DNA of 64,000 nt from Nostoc linckia FACHB-104 (GTDB lineage: Bacteria; Cyanobacteriota; Cyanobacteriia; Cyanobacteriales; Nostocaceae). The notes under the pieces are model-generated. The model saw only the letters and a program-made list of their open reading frames with translations, was not told the origin of the DNA and did no database searches. The position numbers and the translations under genes were made by a program. Positions within the stretch are counted from its first letter, which is position 1. Each line of letters opens with the position of its first letter. Of the stretch, positions 43,789 through 52,448 are shown one piece after another. The DNA lies in contig NZ_JACJQJ010000027.1 in the NCBI RefSeq assembly GCF_014696615.1, forward strand, positions 44,561 to 108,560, given 5' to 3'.

Positions 43789-44595
43789 ATGACTCGCATT
43801 ATTGTCATTACCTCCGGTAAAGGAGGAGTGGGTAAAACCACAGTTTCAGCAAATTTAGGCATGGCGATCGCTAAAATTGGTCGTCAAGTAGCCTTAGTGG
43901 ATGCGGATTTTGGACTGAGAAATTTAGACTTGCTGCTAGGACTAGAAAACCGCATCGTGTATACGGCGGTAGAAGTTCTCGCTAGAGAATGTCGTTTAGA
44001 ACAAGCCTTGGTAAAAGATAAGCGGCAAACAAATCTCGTACTCTTACCAGCCGCCCAAAATCGTACCAAAGAATCAGTTACTCCCGACCAAATGAAATTA
44101 TTGGTGAATGCACTGGCGCAAAAGTACCAGTACGTCATCATCGATAGCCCGGCGGGTATTGAAATGGGATTCAAAAATGCGATCGCACCCGCAAAAGAAG
44201 CCCTCATTGTCACCACACCAGAAATTTCTGCTGTCCGTGATGCTGACCGTGTAGTCGGGTTATTAGAAGCACAAGGCATTAAGCGAATTCATCTAATAAT
44301 CAACCGGATCAGACCCGCAATGGTGCGAGCCAATGATATGATGTCTGTTCAAGATGTTCAGGAACTTCTTGCCATCCCTTTAATTGGAGTCATCCCTGAC
44401 GACGAGCGTGTGATTGTTTCTACCAACCGTGGCGAACCTCTAGTACTCTCAGAAAACCCTTCTATAGCTGCCACCGCCTTCGAGAACATTGCACGGAGAT
44501 TAGAAGGGGAAACTGTCGATTTTCTTGAACTCGACTCACATCACGACAACATTTTTACTCGTTTGAGAAAGTTGTTGTGGACAAAACTTGCTTAA
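43789..44595 (+). CDS. minD: Septum-site-determining ATPase MinD
   Basis: 268 aa. Deviant Walker A SGKGGVGKTT, switch VDADFGLRNLDLLLGLENR and IIDSPAGIEMGF. The C-terminal NIFTRLRKLLWTKLA is an amphipathic helix that binds the membrane in the ATP state. It recruits MinC and is released by MinE-stimulated ATP hydrolysis. Located between minC and minE, as usual in cyanobacteria. Confidence 0.96.
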   Translation: MTRIIVITSGKGGVGKTTVSANLGMAIAKIGRQVALVDADFGLRNLDLLLGLENRIVYTAVEVLARECRLEQALVKDKRQTNLVLLPAAQNRTKESVTPDQMKLLVNALAQKYQYVIIDSPAGIEMGFKNAIAPAKEALIVTTPEISAVRDADRVVGLLEAQGIKRIHLIINRIRPAMVRANDMMSVQDVQELLAIPLIGVIPDDERVIVSTNRGEPLVLSENPSIAATAFENIARRLEGETVDFLELDSHHDNIFTRLRKLLWTKLA

Positions 44596-44628
44596 CCATA
44601 TTTTCCCGTCTCCGCAGACCTACTAGCA

Positions 44629-44937
44629 ATGATTCTCGAACTACTAGAAAGACTTTTTTTTCGTTCACCAGATACCAGCCGTACCCACGTTAAACGTCGC
44701 CTGCAATTGGTGATAGCCCACGATCGCGCCGACATCGACCCTCAGAAACTAGAAAAAATGCGAGAAGAAATCCTTGAGATTGTCTGTCGCTACGTAGAAG
44801 TTGATACAGAGGGGTTGGAGTTTTCTTTAGAAAGTAACCAAAGAACCACAGCTTTGATTGCCAACTTACCCATTCGGAGAGTTAAAGAATCAGATACAAC
44901 AGAAGAATTAGAAAGTAGCGAAACAACCCCTTTATAG
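44629..44937 (+). CDS. minE: Cell division topological specificity factor MinE
   Basis: 102 aa. N-terminal membrane/MinD-contact segment ([12 protein letters not shown]), the anti-MinCD helix [15 protein letters not shown] and the dimerisation domain ([20 protein letters not shown]), with a short acidic tail. It triggers MinD ATPase and sets Min oscillation. It starts 33 bp after minD; the operon ends here. Confidence 0.94.
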   Translation: MILELLERLFFRSPDTSRTHVKRRLQLVIAHDRADIDPQKLEKMREEILEIVCRYVEVDTEGLEFSLESNQRTTALIANLPIRRVKESDTTEELESSETTPL

Positions 44938-45037
44938 TTGTTGATTCAGTATTGTTTTACTTGATAGCGATTAGCTAATTGCTAATAGCTATTACTGTTG
45001 CGAGAATTAAAAATTAAAAGTTTTTATTCTAGTAATT

Positions 45038-45133
45038 ATACCAACTTGAACACCAGAATTTGATAAATGTTAGGGGCAAGGCACTGCCTTGTTCTGCAGA
45101 TAATTTTACCTATCGCCAACATTATTTAAATTC
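45038..45133. repeat. Copy of the ATACCAATTT/GGGGCAAGGCA MITE-like family
   Basis: The element runs from ATACCAACTTGAACACCAGA through GTTAGGGGCAAGGCACTGCC to CGCCAACATTATTTAAATTC. The same order of blocks occurs at 47184 and 55815 and, shortened, at 63821. It lies in the 520-bp gap after minE, directly beside another repeat. Confidence 0.65.
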
Positions 45134-45137
45134 GTCT

Positions 45138-45259
45138 TAGGGACTTCCAAATAAAAAAATTATCAATCACTTTGACAAGCAGAGGCAGCAGAGGAGGAAG
45201 AATATAGTTATGGTCTTCCTTACGAAAAAATGGATAATTTAATTTCTGGAAGTCCCTTA
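45138..45259. repeat. 122-bp MITE-like element, GGGACTTCC ends
   Basis: The left end TAGGGACTTCCAAATAAAAA and the right end, read on the other strand, TAAGGGACTTCCAGAAATTA form imperfect terminal inverted repeats of about 27 bp. The interior is noncoding. Single or degraded ends of the same family lie at 22948, 53361 and 55534. No other gene or signal was recognised in 44938-45460. Confidence 0.7.
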
Positions 45260-45460
45260 TACCAATTAATTATCAGTCTTGATCTGACATTGATGCTCAT
45301 ATACTGTTTAACTTAATTTTAAATTACTGGAGCATTTGACGAGTGCTTTGCAGCCGATCGCAAAAACTGCAACACTTATACACAGACCTTATGTAAAACT
45401 TAGGCTACGATATCCCCTATTCCTCTTGGTTCGTTACGTGGGGAGTAGTCCAGGTTAAAT

Positions 45461-46585
45461 ATGAGCATCATAGAAGATATCAAAACCCAAAGTACAGACA
45501 ATCTAGTTACTATTGCTGAACAATTCGCGCTTCAGGGTGAGGTTACAAGTGTTCAGGCTTTTGGTAGCGGTAATATTAATGACACTTTTTTAGTAACTAC
45601 CAATTCCTTAGAAAATCAGAATTTTGTCCTCCAACGTATTAATACACAAGTATTCCGCCAGCCTCAACTGATTATGCATAATATGTGTATTTTCACTGAG
45701 CATATTCGTAAAAGGCTAGAGCAGAAACCACTTAACCGTCGTTGGGAAGTACCAAGTGTATTATTAACCAAGGATGCACAAGACCATTGGCGGGATGCAG
45801 ATGGTTCATTTTGGCGGGCGATTAGTTTTATTGCCGGTTCGCAGTCTTTTGATACGATGGGCGATCGCTCCCAAGCTCCCGAAGTCGGCTATGCTTTGGG
45901 GATGTTTCATAATCTCATCAGCGATTTACCACCAGAAAAACTCGCTGATACTTTAGAAGGCTTCCACATTACGCCCCGCTACCTGCAACATTACAACGAG
46001 GTTTTGCCGAAAACCACTGTGAAGAGAACCCCAGAAGTCAATTATTGCTTGCAATTTGTGAGCGATCGCCAACTTTTTGCTAGTACTTTGGAAGATGCAA
46101 AAGCTGCGGGTAAGTTACCACTGCGGCTAATGCATGGCGATCCAAAAATTAATAATGTGATGTTTGACACCGCAACTCAGCTTGCTGTCAGTGTCATCGA
46201 TTTGGATACCGTCAAGCCAGGTTTAGTACATTATGATATTGGCGACTGTTTGCGTTCTGGTTGCAATCCCGTTGGGGAAGAAACTGAAGATTGGGAAAGC
46301 GTGACTTTTGATACTGAGACTTGCCAAGGTATATTGCAAGGTTATCTCTCTGTCGCCAAGGCGTTTATGACAGAAAATGACTATGCCTATATATATGATG
46401 CAATTCGTTTGATTGCTTTTGAATTAGGGCTGCGATTTTTTGCTGATTATTTAGCTGGGAATGTCTATTTCAAAGTTAAGCATCCAGAACATAATTTAGC
46501 GCGGGCCCTGGTGCAATTTGCGCTGACAAAAAGTATTGAATCTCAGGAAACAGCAATTCGCGCCATTATTCAGGATGTCAAATGA
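45461..46585 (+). CDS. Aminoglycoside phosphotransferase-fold kinase (N-acetylhexosamine 1-kinase-like)
   Basis: 374 aa. Kinase-like fold with an N-lobe FGSGNINDTFLVTT, NFVLQRINTQVFRQPQLIMHN, the catalytic loop MHGDPKINNVMFD and the metal-binding VIDLDTVKPGLVHYDIGDCL. The arrangement and the QRIN/HNM motifs resemble NahK-type anomeric sugar kinases. The sugar substrate is not certain. The stop overlaps the start of the DOMON-like gene (ATGA), so the two are cotranslated. Confidence 0.8.
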   Translation: MSIIEDIKTQSTDNLVTIAEQFALQGEVTSVQAFGSGNINDTFLVTTNSLENQNFVLQRINTQVFRQPQLIMHNMCIFTEHIRKRLEQKPLNRRWEVPSVLLTKDAQDHWRDADGSFWRAISFIAGSQSFDTMGDRSQAPEVGYALGMFHNLISDLPPEKLADTLEGFHITPRYLQHYNEVLPKTTVKRTPEVNYCLQFVSDRQLFASTLEDAKAAGKLPLRLMHGDPKINNVMFDTATQLAVSVIDLDTVKPGLVHYDIGDCLRSGCNPVGEETEDWESVTFDTETCQGILQGYLSVAKAFMTENDYAYIYDAIRLIAFELGLRFFADYLAGNVYFKVKHPEHNLARALVQFALTKSIESQETAIRAIIQDVK

Positions 46586-47133
46586 ATCATCAGTTATTTT
46601 CTCTGCAACCTTTCCCAGGTACTGAAAAATTTCCCGATGTCAAAATTGCAGGTAATATTGCTCGTGATGGTAATAAACTCAGTATTCAATATAGGCTGTT
46701 GTGGGATATTAAAGAAATTGCCATTACCCCACCATCAGCTACACCATTGCGAAAGCACGGATTATGGCAAAATACTTGCTTTGAGTTCTTTATTGGTGTT
46801 AGGAATTCTCCCCGATATTGGGAATTTAACCTGTCCCCTAATGGCAATTGGAATATTTACCGCTTTGATGATTATCGTCAAGGAATGGAAGAGGAAACAG
46901 CTTTTTCTACACTTCCCTTTATTGTGCAACAGCAAGCAGAGAATGTAGAACTGACTCTAGATTTGGATTTGAATAAAATTATTGCCACAGAACAAGCCCT
47001 AGAAGTTGCAATTACCACTGTGATTAAAACCCAAGATGGTGATGTCACTTATTGGGCTTTAACTCATCGAGGTGCTGAGGCTGATTTTCACCTGCGAGAT
47101 AGCTTCATTTTAGAATTACATCCGGTAAATTAA
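46582..47133 (+). CDS. DOMON-like domain protein
   Basis: 183 aa, all-beta. WDIKEIAITPP, GLWQNTCFEFFIGV, YWEFNLSPNGNWNIYRFDDY and DVTYWALTHRGAEADFHLRD match the DOMON/DOH-like proteins found in cyanobacteria, thought to bind sugars or haem. No signal peptide, so probably cytoplasmic. ATG overlaps the kinase stop, implying a shared sugar-related role. A copy of its 3' end is found at 52302. Confidence 0.7.
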   Translation: MNHQLFSLQPFPGTEKFPDVKIAGNIARDGNKLSIQYRLLWDIKEIAITPPSATPLRKHGLWQNTCFEFFIGVRNSPRYWEFNLSPNGNWNIYRFDDYRQGMEEETAFSTLPFIVQQQAENVELTLDLDLNKIIATEQALEVAITTVIKTQDGDVTYWALTHRGAEADFHLRDSFILELHPVN

Positions 47134-47136
47134 GCT

Positions 47137-47344
47137 GTAGGATGCGTTGTAACGCATCCTACTTTAATTGCACCGCTCTACTGATAACAATTTAAATAAT
47201 GTTGGCGACACATTAATATATTTTAGAGGGAAAGGCAATGCCTTTCCCCTACAATCTGTCGCATTCTTTTTTCAAATTGGTATTACAACAATTGTTCCGT
47301 TACCAATGACAAATGACAGTGGGATGCGTTGCAACGCATCCTAC
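47137..47344. repeat. Cluster of palindromic and MITE-like repeats
   Basis: Two GGATGCGTTG...CAACGCATCC palindromes (47137-47162 and 47320-47344) flank a copy of the GGGGCAAGGCA element (47184-47284, reading ACATTAATATATTTTAGAGG, AAAGGCAATGCCTTT and TGTCGCATTCTTTTTTCAAA). The small open frames in it are not genes. It separates convergent transcription units. Confidence 0.75.
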
Positions 47345-47347
47345 AAA

Positions 47348-48013
47348 TCACAACAATCCGCGATAGCGAATAAATACCAAAATCGCCGCCCAAGAACCTA
47401 ACGCCACTTTAATCGCAACCAAAATATTGAGAATAGGTACAATCCCGCCGCTAAAAAGTGCGCCCATTTCGCCGTGAGGTAATTCATAACCTGACAAGGT
47501 AATTACCGACAGTACAATGAAAATCAGTACCGAAACTTTTTCCCATGTAGCAGCGTGCCAGCGTTGATAAATTGCTTGCATCCACTCTGGGGATGAGGTA
47601 ATTGCTATAAGTCCGATCGCAGTTCCTCCGGCTACACCAGCAGCAAAACCACCACCGGGTGTCAAATGTCCGCGAATTGCTAGTTCGATGCTTACTAATG
47701 AGGTAATTGTGGCACCTAAACGCGCTAGCACAATTGAGGGTTTATCGGTGAAATTATAAATGGCGCAGGATGGTCTTTCATTCGCTAGCAAAAAATAAGC
47801 GCCCATGATCGCGATTGTAAATACAATAACTTCAAAAATCGTGTCATACAGACGATTTCGGAGAATGATCACTGTTACCGCATTGGGAATACCACCATCT
47901 TTGACAATCGATTCCACAATGGAGAAATCTGGTACTTGTGGTGCGGGATTGGGTAAGACGATCATTTTGATATACAGCGCTACCCCAGCGGCGATATAAA
48001 TCCATTTCATCAT
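47348..48013 (-). CDS. mrpB: Mrp antiporter subunit MrpB/MnhB
   Basis: 221 aa with about six hydrophobic segments. The MnhB-type motifs LRNRLYDTIFEVIVFTIAIM and RGHLTPGGGFAAGVAGGTAI are present. Last gene of the operon; its ATG overlaps the stop of the preceding gene (ATGA). The complex exchanges cytoplasmic Na+ for H+ and is linked in cyanobacteria to salt/pH tolerance and inorganic carbon supply. Confidence 0.88.
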   Translation of the reverse strand: MMKWIYIAAGVALYIKMIVLPNPAPQVPDFSIVESIVKDGGIPNAVTVIILRNRLYDTIFEVIVFTIAIMGAYFLLANERPSCAIYNFTDKPSIVLARLGATITSLVSIELAIRGHLTPGGGFAAGVAGGTAIGLIAITSSPEWMQAIYQRWHAATWEKVSVLIFIVLSVITLSGYELPHGEMGALFSGGIVPILNILVAIKVALGSWAAILVFIRYRGLL

Positions 48014-48576
48014 GATTTATGTCCCTCCCCGGAATCTGGTGTATTTACATAGGTGAGGGTGGTTGTTGGTGATGAAAGTTCGCTTTGCATGATGTCATAA
48101 ACCCGTTTTACCCTGACAGCAGTGTGATAGGGCAAGTTTTCATCATTTTGTTCTAGTTTGCTACAGCTAGCATGAACTTCTTTATCTAACAGCGCCCGTT
48201 CTAAAGCTTGTTCATTTGGGTAGGGAACGAGTTCTAGGCGCATATGGCGTTTACCAAAAATTCTGCGTAACTCGTCCGTAATTTGCCCAAAATGGCTGTC
48301 TGGTAAAGTGTCGCCATCTTGGATGATACCCAAACGCATCACTAGGGATGAACGTACTGCGATCGCATACAGTGTAATCGCCAGCATTGTACCTACTAAT
48401 GCTTCAGTTAAAGCTACATCGGCAGCACCCAAAAGCACATATAATAATGCTGCTATAGCTCCCAGTATTCCCCGCATTACTAAGGCATTGTAGGGATTGA
48501 CTTGCATGATCAGCATACAAGCAGACATGGGCAGTAAGGCAGTGATGAAATAGATAAACAAATCGTATTTACTCAT
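48010..48576 (-). CDS. mrpA: Mrp antiporter subunit, MrpA C-terminal-type (DUF4040)
   Basis: 188 aa. Three N-terminal membrane helices contain the DUF4040/MbhD motif (YNALVMRGILGAIAALLYVL, GAADVALTEALVGTMLAITL), corresponding only to the C-terminal region of the large MrpA of other bacteria. A soluble tail (about 100-188) has no counterpart I recognise. GGAGGTAATGATG sits at the start; ATG 48576 is used, and the ATG three bases earlier is possible. It overlaps mrpG by 8 bp. Confidence 0.8.
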   Translation of the reverse strand: MSKYDLFIYFITALLPMSACMLIMQVNPYNALVMRGILGAIAALLYVLLGAADVALTEALVGTMLAITLYAIAVRSSLVMRLGIIQDGDTLPDSHFGQITDELRRIFGKRHMRLELVPYPNEQALERALLDKEVHASCSKLEQNDENLPYHTAVRVKRVYDIMQSELSSPTTTLTYVNTPDSGEGHKS

Positions 48577-48847
48577 CATTACCTCCACTTGTAGAACAGT
48601 AAGCCAATACGTAACCCAGCATTGTGTTCCAGATTGCCAAGCAAATAATACCGAGAATCAACAATGGCCATTCTCTAGGTATTTTCAGCAGCAAACCAAA
48701 GACGATACTCATCGAACCCAGGGTGTCGGAAACCGAAAGAGTATGCAGCTTGAATAAAAGCGATCGCTTCCCCAACAGAAATGATGTTCCCCAAAACCAG
48801 AAGCAAATACCGATAATTATGCAGGTATAACTTAAAACGGTAATCAT
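48569..48847 (-). CDS. mrpG: Mrp antiporter subunit MrpG
   Basis: 92 aa with three hydrophobic helices; FWFWGTSFLLGKRSLLFKLHTLSVSDTLGSM is the MnhG/PhaG signature region. Overlaps mrpF (ATGA) upstream and the DUF4040 gene downstream, so translation is coupled. Small structural subunit of the antiporter. Confidence 0.88.
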   Translation of the reverse strand: MITVLSYTCIIIGICFWFWGTSFLLGKRSLLFKLHTLSVSDTLGSMSIVFGLLLKIPREWPLLILGIICLAIWNTMLGYVLAYCSTSGGNDE

Positions 48848-49095
48848 ACATCACCCATGCGTTTTAGTACATTTGCCAGCAGCATTAACGCCGCATTCCC
48901 CACACTCAGGATGATCACCCCAACAATGCCAATCATCCAGTCATCACGTAAGACTGAAACAACCAAAATCATTACGGAAGCTTTGGAAGAGATACTGGCA
49001 AATGCCAACATCTTTTGCCAAACGTGATCGTTTCTCCATGCTTCATAGATGGGTATGAGTAAAGCCAAAATCATGGCAATTACTATTAGGTTCAT
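48844..49095 (-). CDS. mrpF: Mrp antiporter subunit MrpF
   Basis: 83 aa, three hydrophobic helices, with DVWQKMLAFASISSKASVMI-like MnhF layout (NDHVWQKMLAFASISSKASV). It overlaps mrpE and mrpG by ATGA junctions. Small membrane subunit of the antiporter. Confidence 0.85.
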   Translation of the reverse strand: MNLIVIAMILALLIPIYEAWRNDHVWQKMLAFASISSKASVMILVVSVLRDDWMIGIVGVIILSVGNAALMLLANVLKRMGDV

Positions 49096-49481
49096 CAGGC
49101 TTTCCTCCGTTGAATCCGGTGGACTTCATACCAGCCATCTTCGTGATATTTCACGACAATGGTTTTGGGTGTAAAGGTAATAATGAAAATATCTAAAAAG
49201 ATGAGTCCGGGTGTTCTTCTAGCGGGAACACGTTCCATGACTATTTCTTCTTTAGTATGAGGCTGGAAAATGATTTGCAATGCTTCAATATAAGCGATGG
49301 GAATTGCCTTCAATCCTTGCCACAAAGCCCGCAACCAATCTTTTAATTTTTCTCGTGATTTGTGATTATGTGGCAGTAATAGGGCAATACTGACACCAAT
49401 AATGATATTTTCCACAGTAAAATTAGCGGTGAGCAAGAACCAAATAGCCAGCCGCAATAATATATTTAGATATCCAGTCAT
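49095..49481 (-). CDS. mrpE: Mrp antiporter subunit MrpE
   Basis: 128 aa. N-terminal membrane helices (LLRLAIWFLLTANFTVENII, GVSIALLL) and a C-terminal cytoplasmic domain (PARRTPGLIFLDIFIITFTP KTIVV region) match MnhE. It starts 127 bp after mrpD and overlaps mrpF at ATGA. Confidence 0.87.
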   Translation of the reverse strand: MTGYLNILLRLAIWFLLTANFTVENIIIGVSIALLLPHNHKSREKLKDWLRALWQGLKAIPIAYIEALQIIFQPHTKEEIVMERVPARRTPGLIFLDIFIITFTPKTIVVKYHEDGWYEVHRIQRRKA

Positions 49482-49608
49482 ACAATTTTAGATTTTGGAT
49501 TTTGGATTTTCGATTGATTCTACAGCGAAGTAGGGGATTGTAAGCAAAATCATTAAACTCAAAAACAAGTTTTTTATGCTGGATTTTGGCATTTTGAATT
49601 TACATAAA

Positions 49609-51036
49609 TTATGGAAATGCCATCCAGAAGATTAGTACTAACATCAAACTCATAAAACCGATGAGATGGTCAAATTGCTCAAGTACACGAGGCAGCTTGA
49701 CTACGAATCTTTGCACTATGAAAAAATATACAAGCCAGCCAATAGCAATTGTGGCGAGTGATTTGCTGATATCGGCAACATTGTATGCTTGGAAATACAC
49801 AACATTAGCAGCAATTAATCCACCAATTAACAGCATTACCCCAAGCCAAAAACCTGGCTTCACTTCCTGTTTTCCGCCACTTGGCAAAAAGATGAATTTG
49901 GCAAAAGATATCGCTGTTCCTACCGCTGCAACATTCATGGCAATAACTTGCCAAGATGCGAGATTTTTCATGGTCAATACTTTTGCCCCAAACCCAGATA
50001 ATAAGGGAAAGCCGGATATCGACAAGCTGGCAATAACAAGGGCAATCCAAATAGTAGTATTGATGGGTTTCTGTTGCAAATCCTTAAAATTGCGACTGGG
50101 TAAAGCACCTGCAATCAAAAACAGCGCCGATTTGACTAAGCCGTGAGTTAAGGCATAAAAACCACCCACAATAGGTGCAGCTAGGATAAAACCTAATTGG
50201 GAAACAGTGTGAAACGCCAACATCCGCTTAGTATCTTTCTCAAACATGGCGTAGGAAACTCCCAAAAGTGCTGTCCCTACACCAAAAATTCTGATGATAG
50301 GATCAGTCTCACCCATAATCAGCGCACAACGCACTAGGGGATAGACTCCGGTTTTTACCACAACTCCCGATAGCAAGGCTGATACTGGTGTTTCTGCTTC
50401 CGAGTGGGTTAACGGTAGCCACAACCCCGATACAAATACTCCTCCTTTGACTAATAATCCCAAAAATATCAGGGCAAACGCCTCTGGTGGTGCGCCGCTT
50501 AAGGCAGAAAAAGCAAAGGAATGATTTGTTTGATAAGCCAGTACTGCGCCTACCAGATAAAACAACATGGAAACATTGCTGACAAATAGATAGCGCAAGG
50601 CTACCCAAATTGACCTATCAGTGCGGGGATAAGCTATTAACAGAAAGGCAGCAATTCCGCTTACCTCTAACGCCACATATAAACTGATAAAATCCGTGCT
50701 GGCAAAGGCAGCATTGACGCTACCATGCAGCATCATCGTTTGGGCGTAAAAGAAAGTTGTCTTATCGCTTTGCCAACAGTAAAGGATAACCGCAGTTGTT
50801 ACTAGGGCATTTGTTAGAATAAAGTAAGCAGTCAATTCATCCAGTGTTAAAGTCACACCGAAGTTATCCAGCAGTTTTAATTCCAGTGGCGATCGCTGCC
50901 AAAATAACTGTGCTGCATATCCAGCCGAAGCCAAACCCATCGCTAGTGCGAGGTATTTGTCCAGCTTGGGTACTAAATAAATGACGAACCCCACCAAAAA
51001 GGGTAATGTAATCCAGGTGAGTGTAATGGTAGTCAA
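49609..51036 (-). CDS. mrpD: Mrp antiporter subunit MrpD (NuoM/NuoN-like)
   Basis: 475 aa with about 14 membrane helices. It shares the proton-channel core of complex I antiporter subunits (LYVALEVSGIAAFLLIAYP, LLVKGGVFVSGLWLPLTHSE, PVSALLSGVVVKTGVYPLVR, RMLAFHTVSQLGFIL, GALPSRNFKDL), including the conserved Glu and Lys positions. No ATG exists near the N-terminus. TTG 51036 with GGAG nine bases upstream is the best start; a TTG at 51051 is the alternative. mrpC lies 150 bp upstream behind AT-rich direct repeats. Confidence 0.86.
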   Translation of the reverse strand: MTTITLTWITLPFLVGFVIYLVPKLDKYLALAMGLASAGYAAQLFWQRSPLELKLLDNFGVTLTLDELTAYFILTNALVTTAVILYCWQSDKTTFFYAQTMMLHGSVNAAFASTDFISLYVALEVSGIAAFLLIAYPRTDRSIWVALRYLFVSNVSMLFYLVGAVLAYQTNHSFAFSALSGAPPEAFALIFLGLLVKGGVFVSGLWLPLTHSEAETPVSALLSGVVVKTGVYPLVRCALIMGETDPIIRIFGVGTALLGVSYAMFEKDTKRMLAFHTVSQLGFILAAPIVGGFYALTHGLVKSALFLIAGALPSRNFKDLQQKPINTTIWIALVIASLSISGFPLLSGFGAKVLTMKNLASWQVIAMNVAAVGTAISFAKFIFLPSGGKQEVKPGFWLGVMLLIGGLIAANVVYFQAYNVADISKSLATIAIGWLVYFFIVQRFVVKLPRVLEQFDHLIGFMSLMLVLIFWMAFP

Positions 51037-51183
51037 GTCGCTTCGCTCCAATTCAAAATTAAAAATTCAAAATTCAAAATTAAAGACAATTAGCGGGGGC
51101 TTGAAACCCAAAATTAATTAATTCAAAATTATTTTTATAATTCATTTTGAATTTTGCAATTTGCATTTTGAATTCAAAAAAGG

Positions 51184-51528
51184 TCATGGCGTATTATTTT
51201 TCTCGATTTCACTGCTTTCCAAGGTGGGATTATCCCGTGACAATTTCATGACACCGACTAGCATTAAAGCTTGAATCGAAAAGCCAATGACAATCGCCGT
51301 CAAGATGACAGCCTGGGGAACTGGATCGGCAAAAGCGCCCTTTTTAACAGTTGATAAAATTGGTGTAAATAAGCCCTCCCGTGATGCAATTAGCACGTAA
51401 TAGGCAATCACCCCCGTACTCATGACATCCATTGAGACGATTTTCATCACCAGATTTTTCTTGAGAATGATGCCAAAAAATCCGCATAATATGGTGGCGA
51501 ATACACTTGCTTCTAATACAGGAATCAT
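51184..51528 (-). CDS. mrpC: Mrp antiporter subunit MrpC (NuoK-like)
   Basis: 114 aa with three membrane helices (EASVFATILCGFFGIILKKN, SMDVMSTGVIAYYVLIA, DPVPQAVILTAIVIGFSIQA); the DPVPQAVILTAIVIGF motif is diagnostic for MnhC/NuoK. First gene of the operon, so its promoter lies in 51529-51700. ATG 51528. Confidence 0.9.
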   Translation of the reverse strand: MIPVLEASVFATILCGFFGIILKKNLVMKIVSMDVMSTGVIAYYVLIASREGLFTPILSTVKKGAFADPVPQAVILTAIVIGFSIQALMLVGVMKLSRDNPTLESSEIEKNNTP

Positions 51529-51715
51529 CTGTTGAGTAAGGGTTAACCTTGATTAATTTTGCAGAAATATGCTGATAAGTAGAAAAGCAAAATATAGACG
51601 ATAATTACAGTCTTTTACTCAAGAAAAAACTGCAAGAGTTTGTAGCACGTTAGAGATACTAACGCTCAGTTCGCCAGGAAATTTTGTATTTGATTTTGCT
51701 TGACTACTTACTATG

Positions 51716-51841
51716 CAATACTGTTTGGTTAAGGGAAAAAAGGGAAATGGGAAAAGGGAAAGAAAAAACCTTTAACCCTTAACCTTTAACCTTTTCCCTT
51801 TAACCAATTTTGAGTTCAAAACGCTTAATCGAGTAGTATTG
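51716..51841. repeat. MITE-like repeat, CAATACT/GGTTAAG family (most complete copy)
   Basis: It starts CAATACTGTTTGGTTAAGGG and ends, on the opposite strand, TCAATACTACTCGATTAAGC. The inside is a purine-rich arm (GGGAAATGGGAAAAGGGAAA) facing a CCTTTAACCCTTAACC arm. Its right end matches the right end of the copy at 15563 almost exactly (GTTTTGAA[CT]TCAAAAT). Confidence 0.7.
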
Positions 51842-52301
51842 ACTTACTATGAAAAAAGCTTTAACCACAATCAAGATACGTAAATTTTAGGACATCCTTG
51901 ATATCAGGTAATTTCCCCAACCTCTGATGACAAGAAACGGAGTTCTTGTTTTTCTTTGGGATTGAACAAATTTGGAGAATGTTCTGAACACACCCATGAT
52001 TTTTGACACTAGGCTTTAGTGTTTTCAATAATTTGACACGCTTATTAACTCAAGAATATGTTGTTTGCGGTACTCAAAGCAAGAATTTGGCATCAGTAGT
52101 CTTTATGGACTGCATACATTAAGACAATGATTCGCTATGAGGATAAGGTTACAAACACAAGCTGGGGTAATACTTGTCGGTTAAGGGGAAAAAGGGGAAT
52201 GGGAAAAGGGAAAGAAAATACCTTTAACCCTTGAAAAGGCTGGGAACCCAAAAGCGTACGATGCGTTACGCCAAAGGCTAACGCATCCTACCCACAATCA
52301 C

Positions 52302-52385
52302 TGAGGCTGATTTTCACCTTCGAGATAGTTTCATTTGGGAATTACATCTGGCAAATTGAGTAGGATGCGTTACAACACATCCTAC
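52302..52385 (+). pseudogene. Duplicated 3' fragment of the DOMON-like gene
   Basis: TGAGGCTGATTTTCACCTTC continues to a stop codon and then a GATGCGTTA palindrome. It copies the last about 19 codons of the gene at 46582 plus the palindrome behind it, with a few substitutions (translation EADFHLRDSFIWELHLAN, then stop). There is no upstream part and no start, so it is a non-functional fragment. Confidence 0.75.
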
Positions 52386-52448
52386 AGAAATTTAATTGCT
52401 AATTGAATTAATCTAATATTAGTAATATTTAAAGTATATTTAAAAGCT

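Larger units (their letters stand above)
51529..52448. other. Repeat-filled intergenic region
   Basis: 920 bp without a gene. It holds a full CAATACT/GGTTAAG element (51716-51841), a truncated one (52168-52240), GATGCGTTA palindromes (52256-52291 and 52360-52385) and a copied gene fragment (52302-52359). The remaining sequence is AT-rich. Promoters of mrpC (minus) and the 52449 gene (plus) should lie at its ends. Confidence 0.65.

Noticed and set aside
47168..47401. 77-codon plus-strand open frame
   Set aside because: It spans known palindromic and MITE-like repeats and ends inside mrpB on the other strand.
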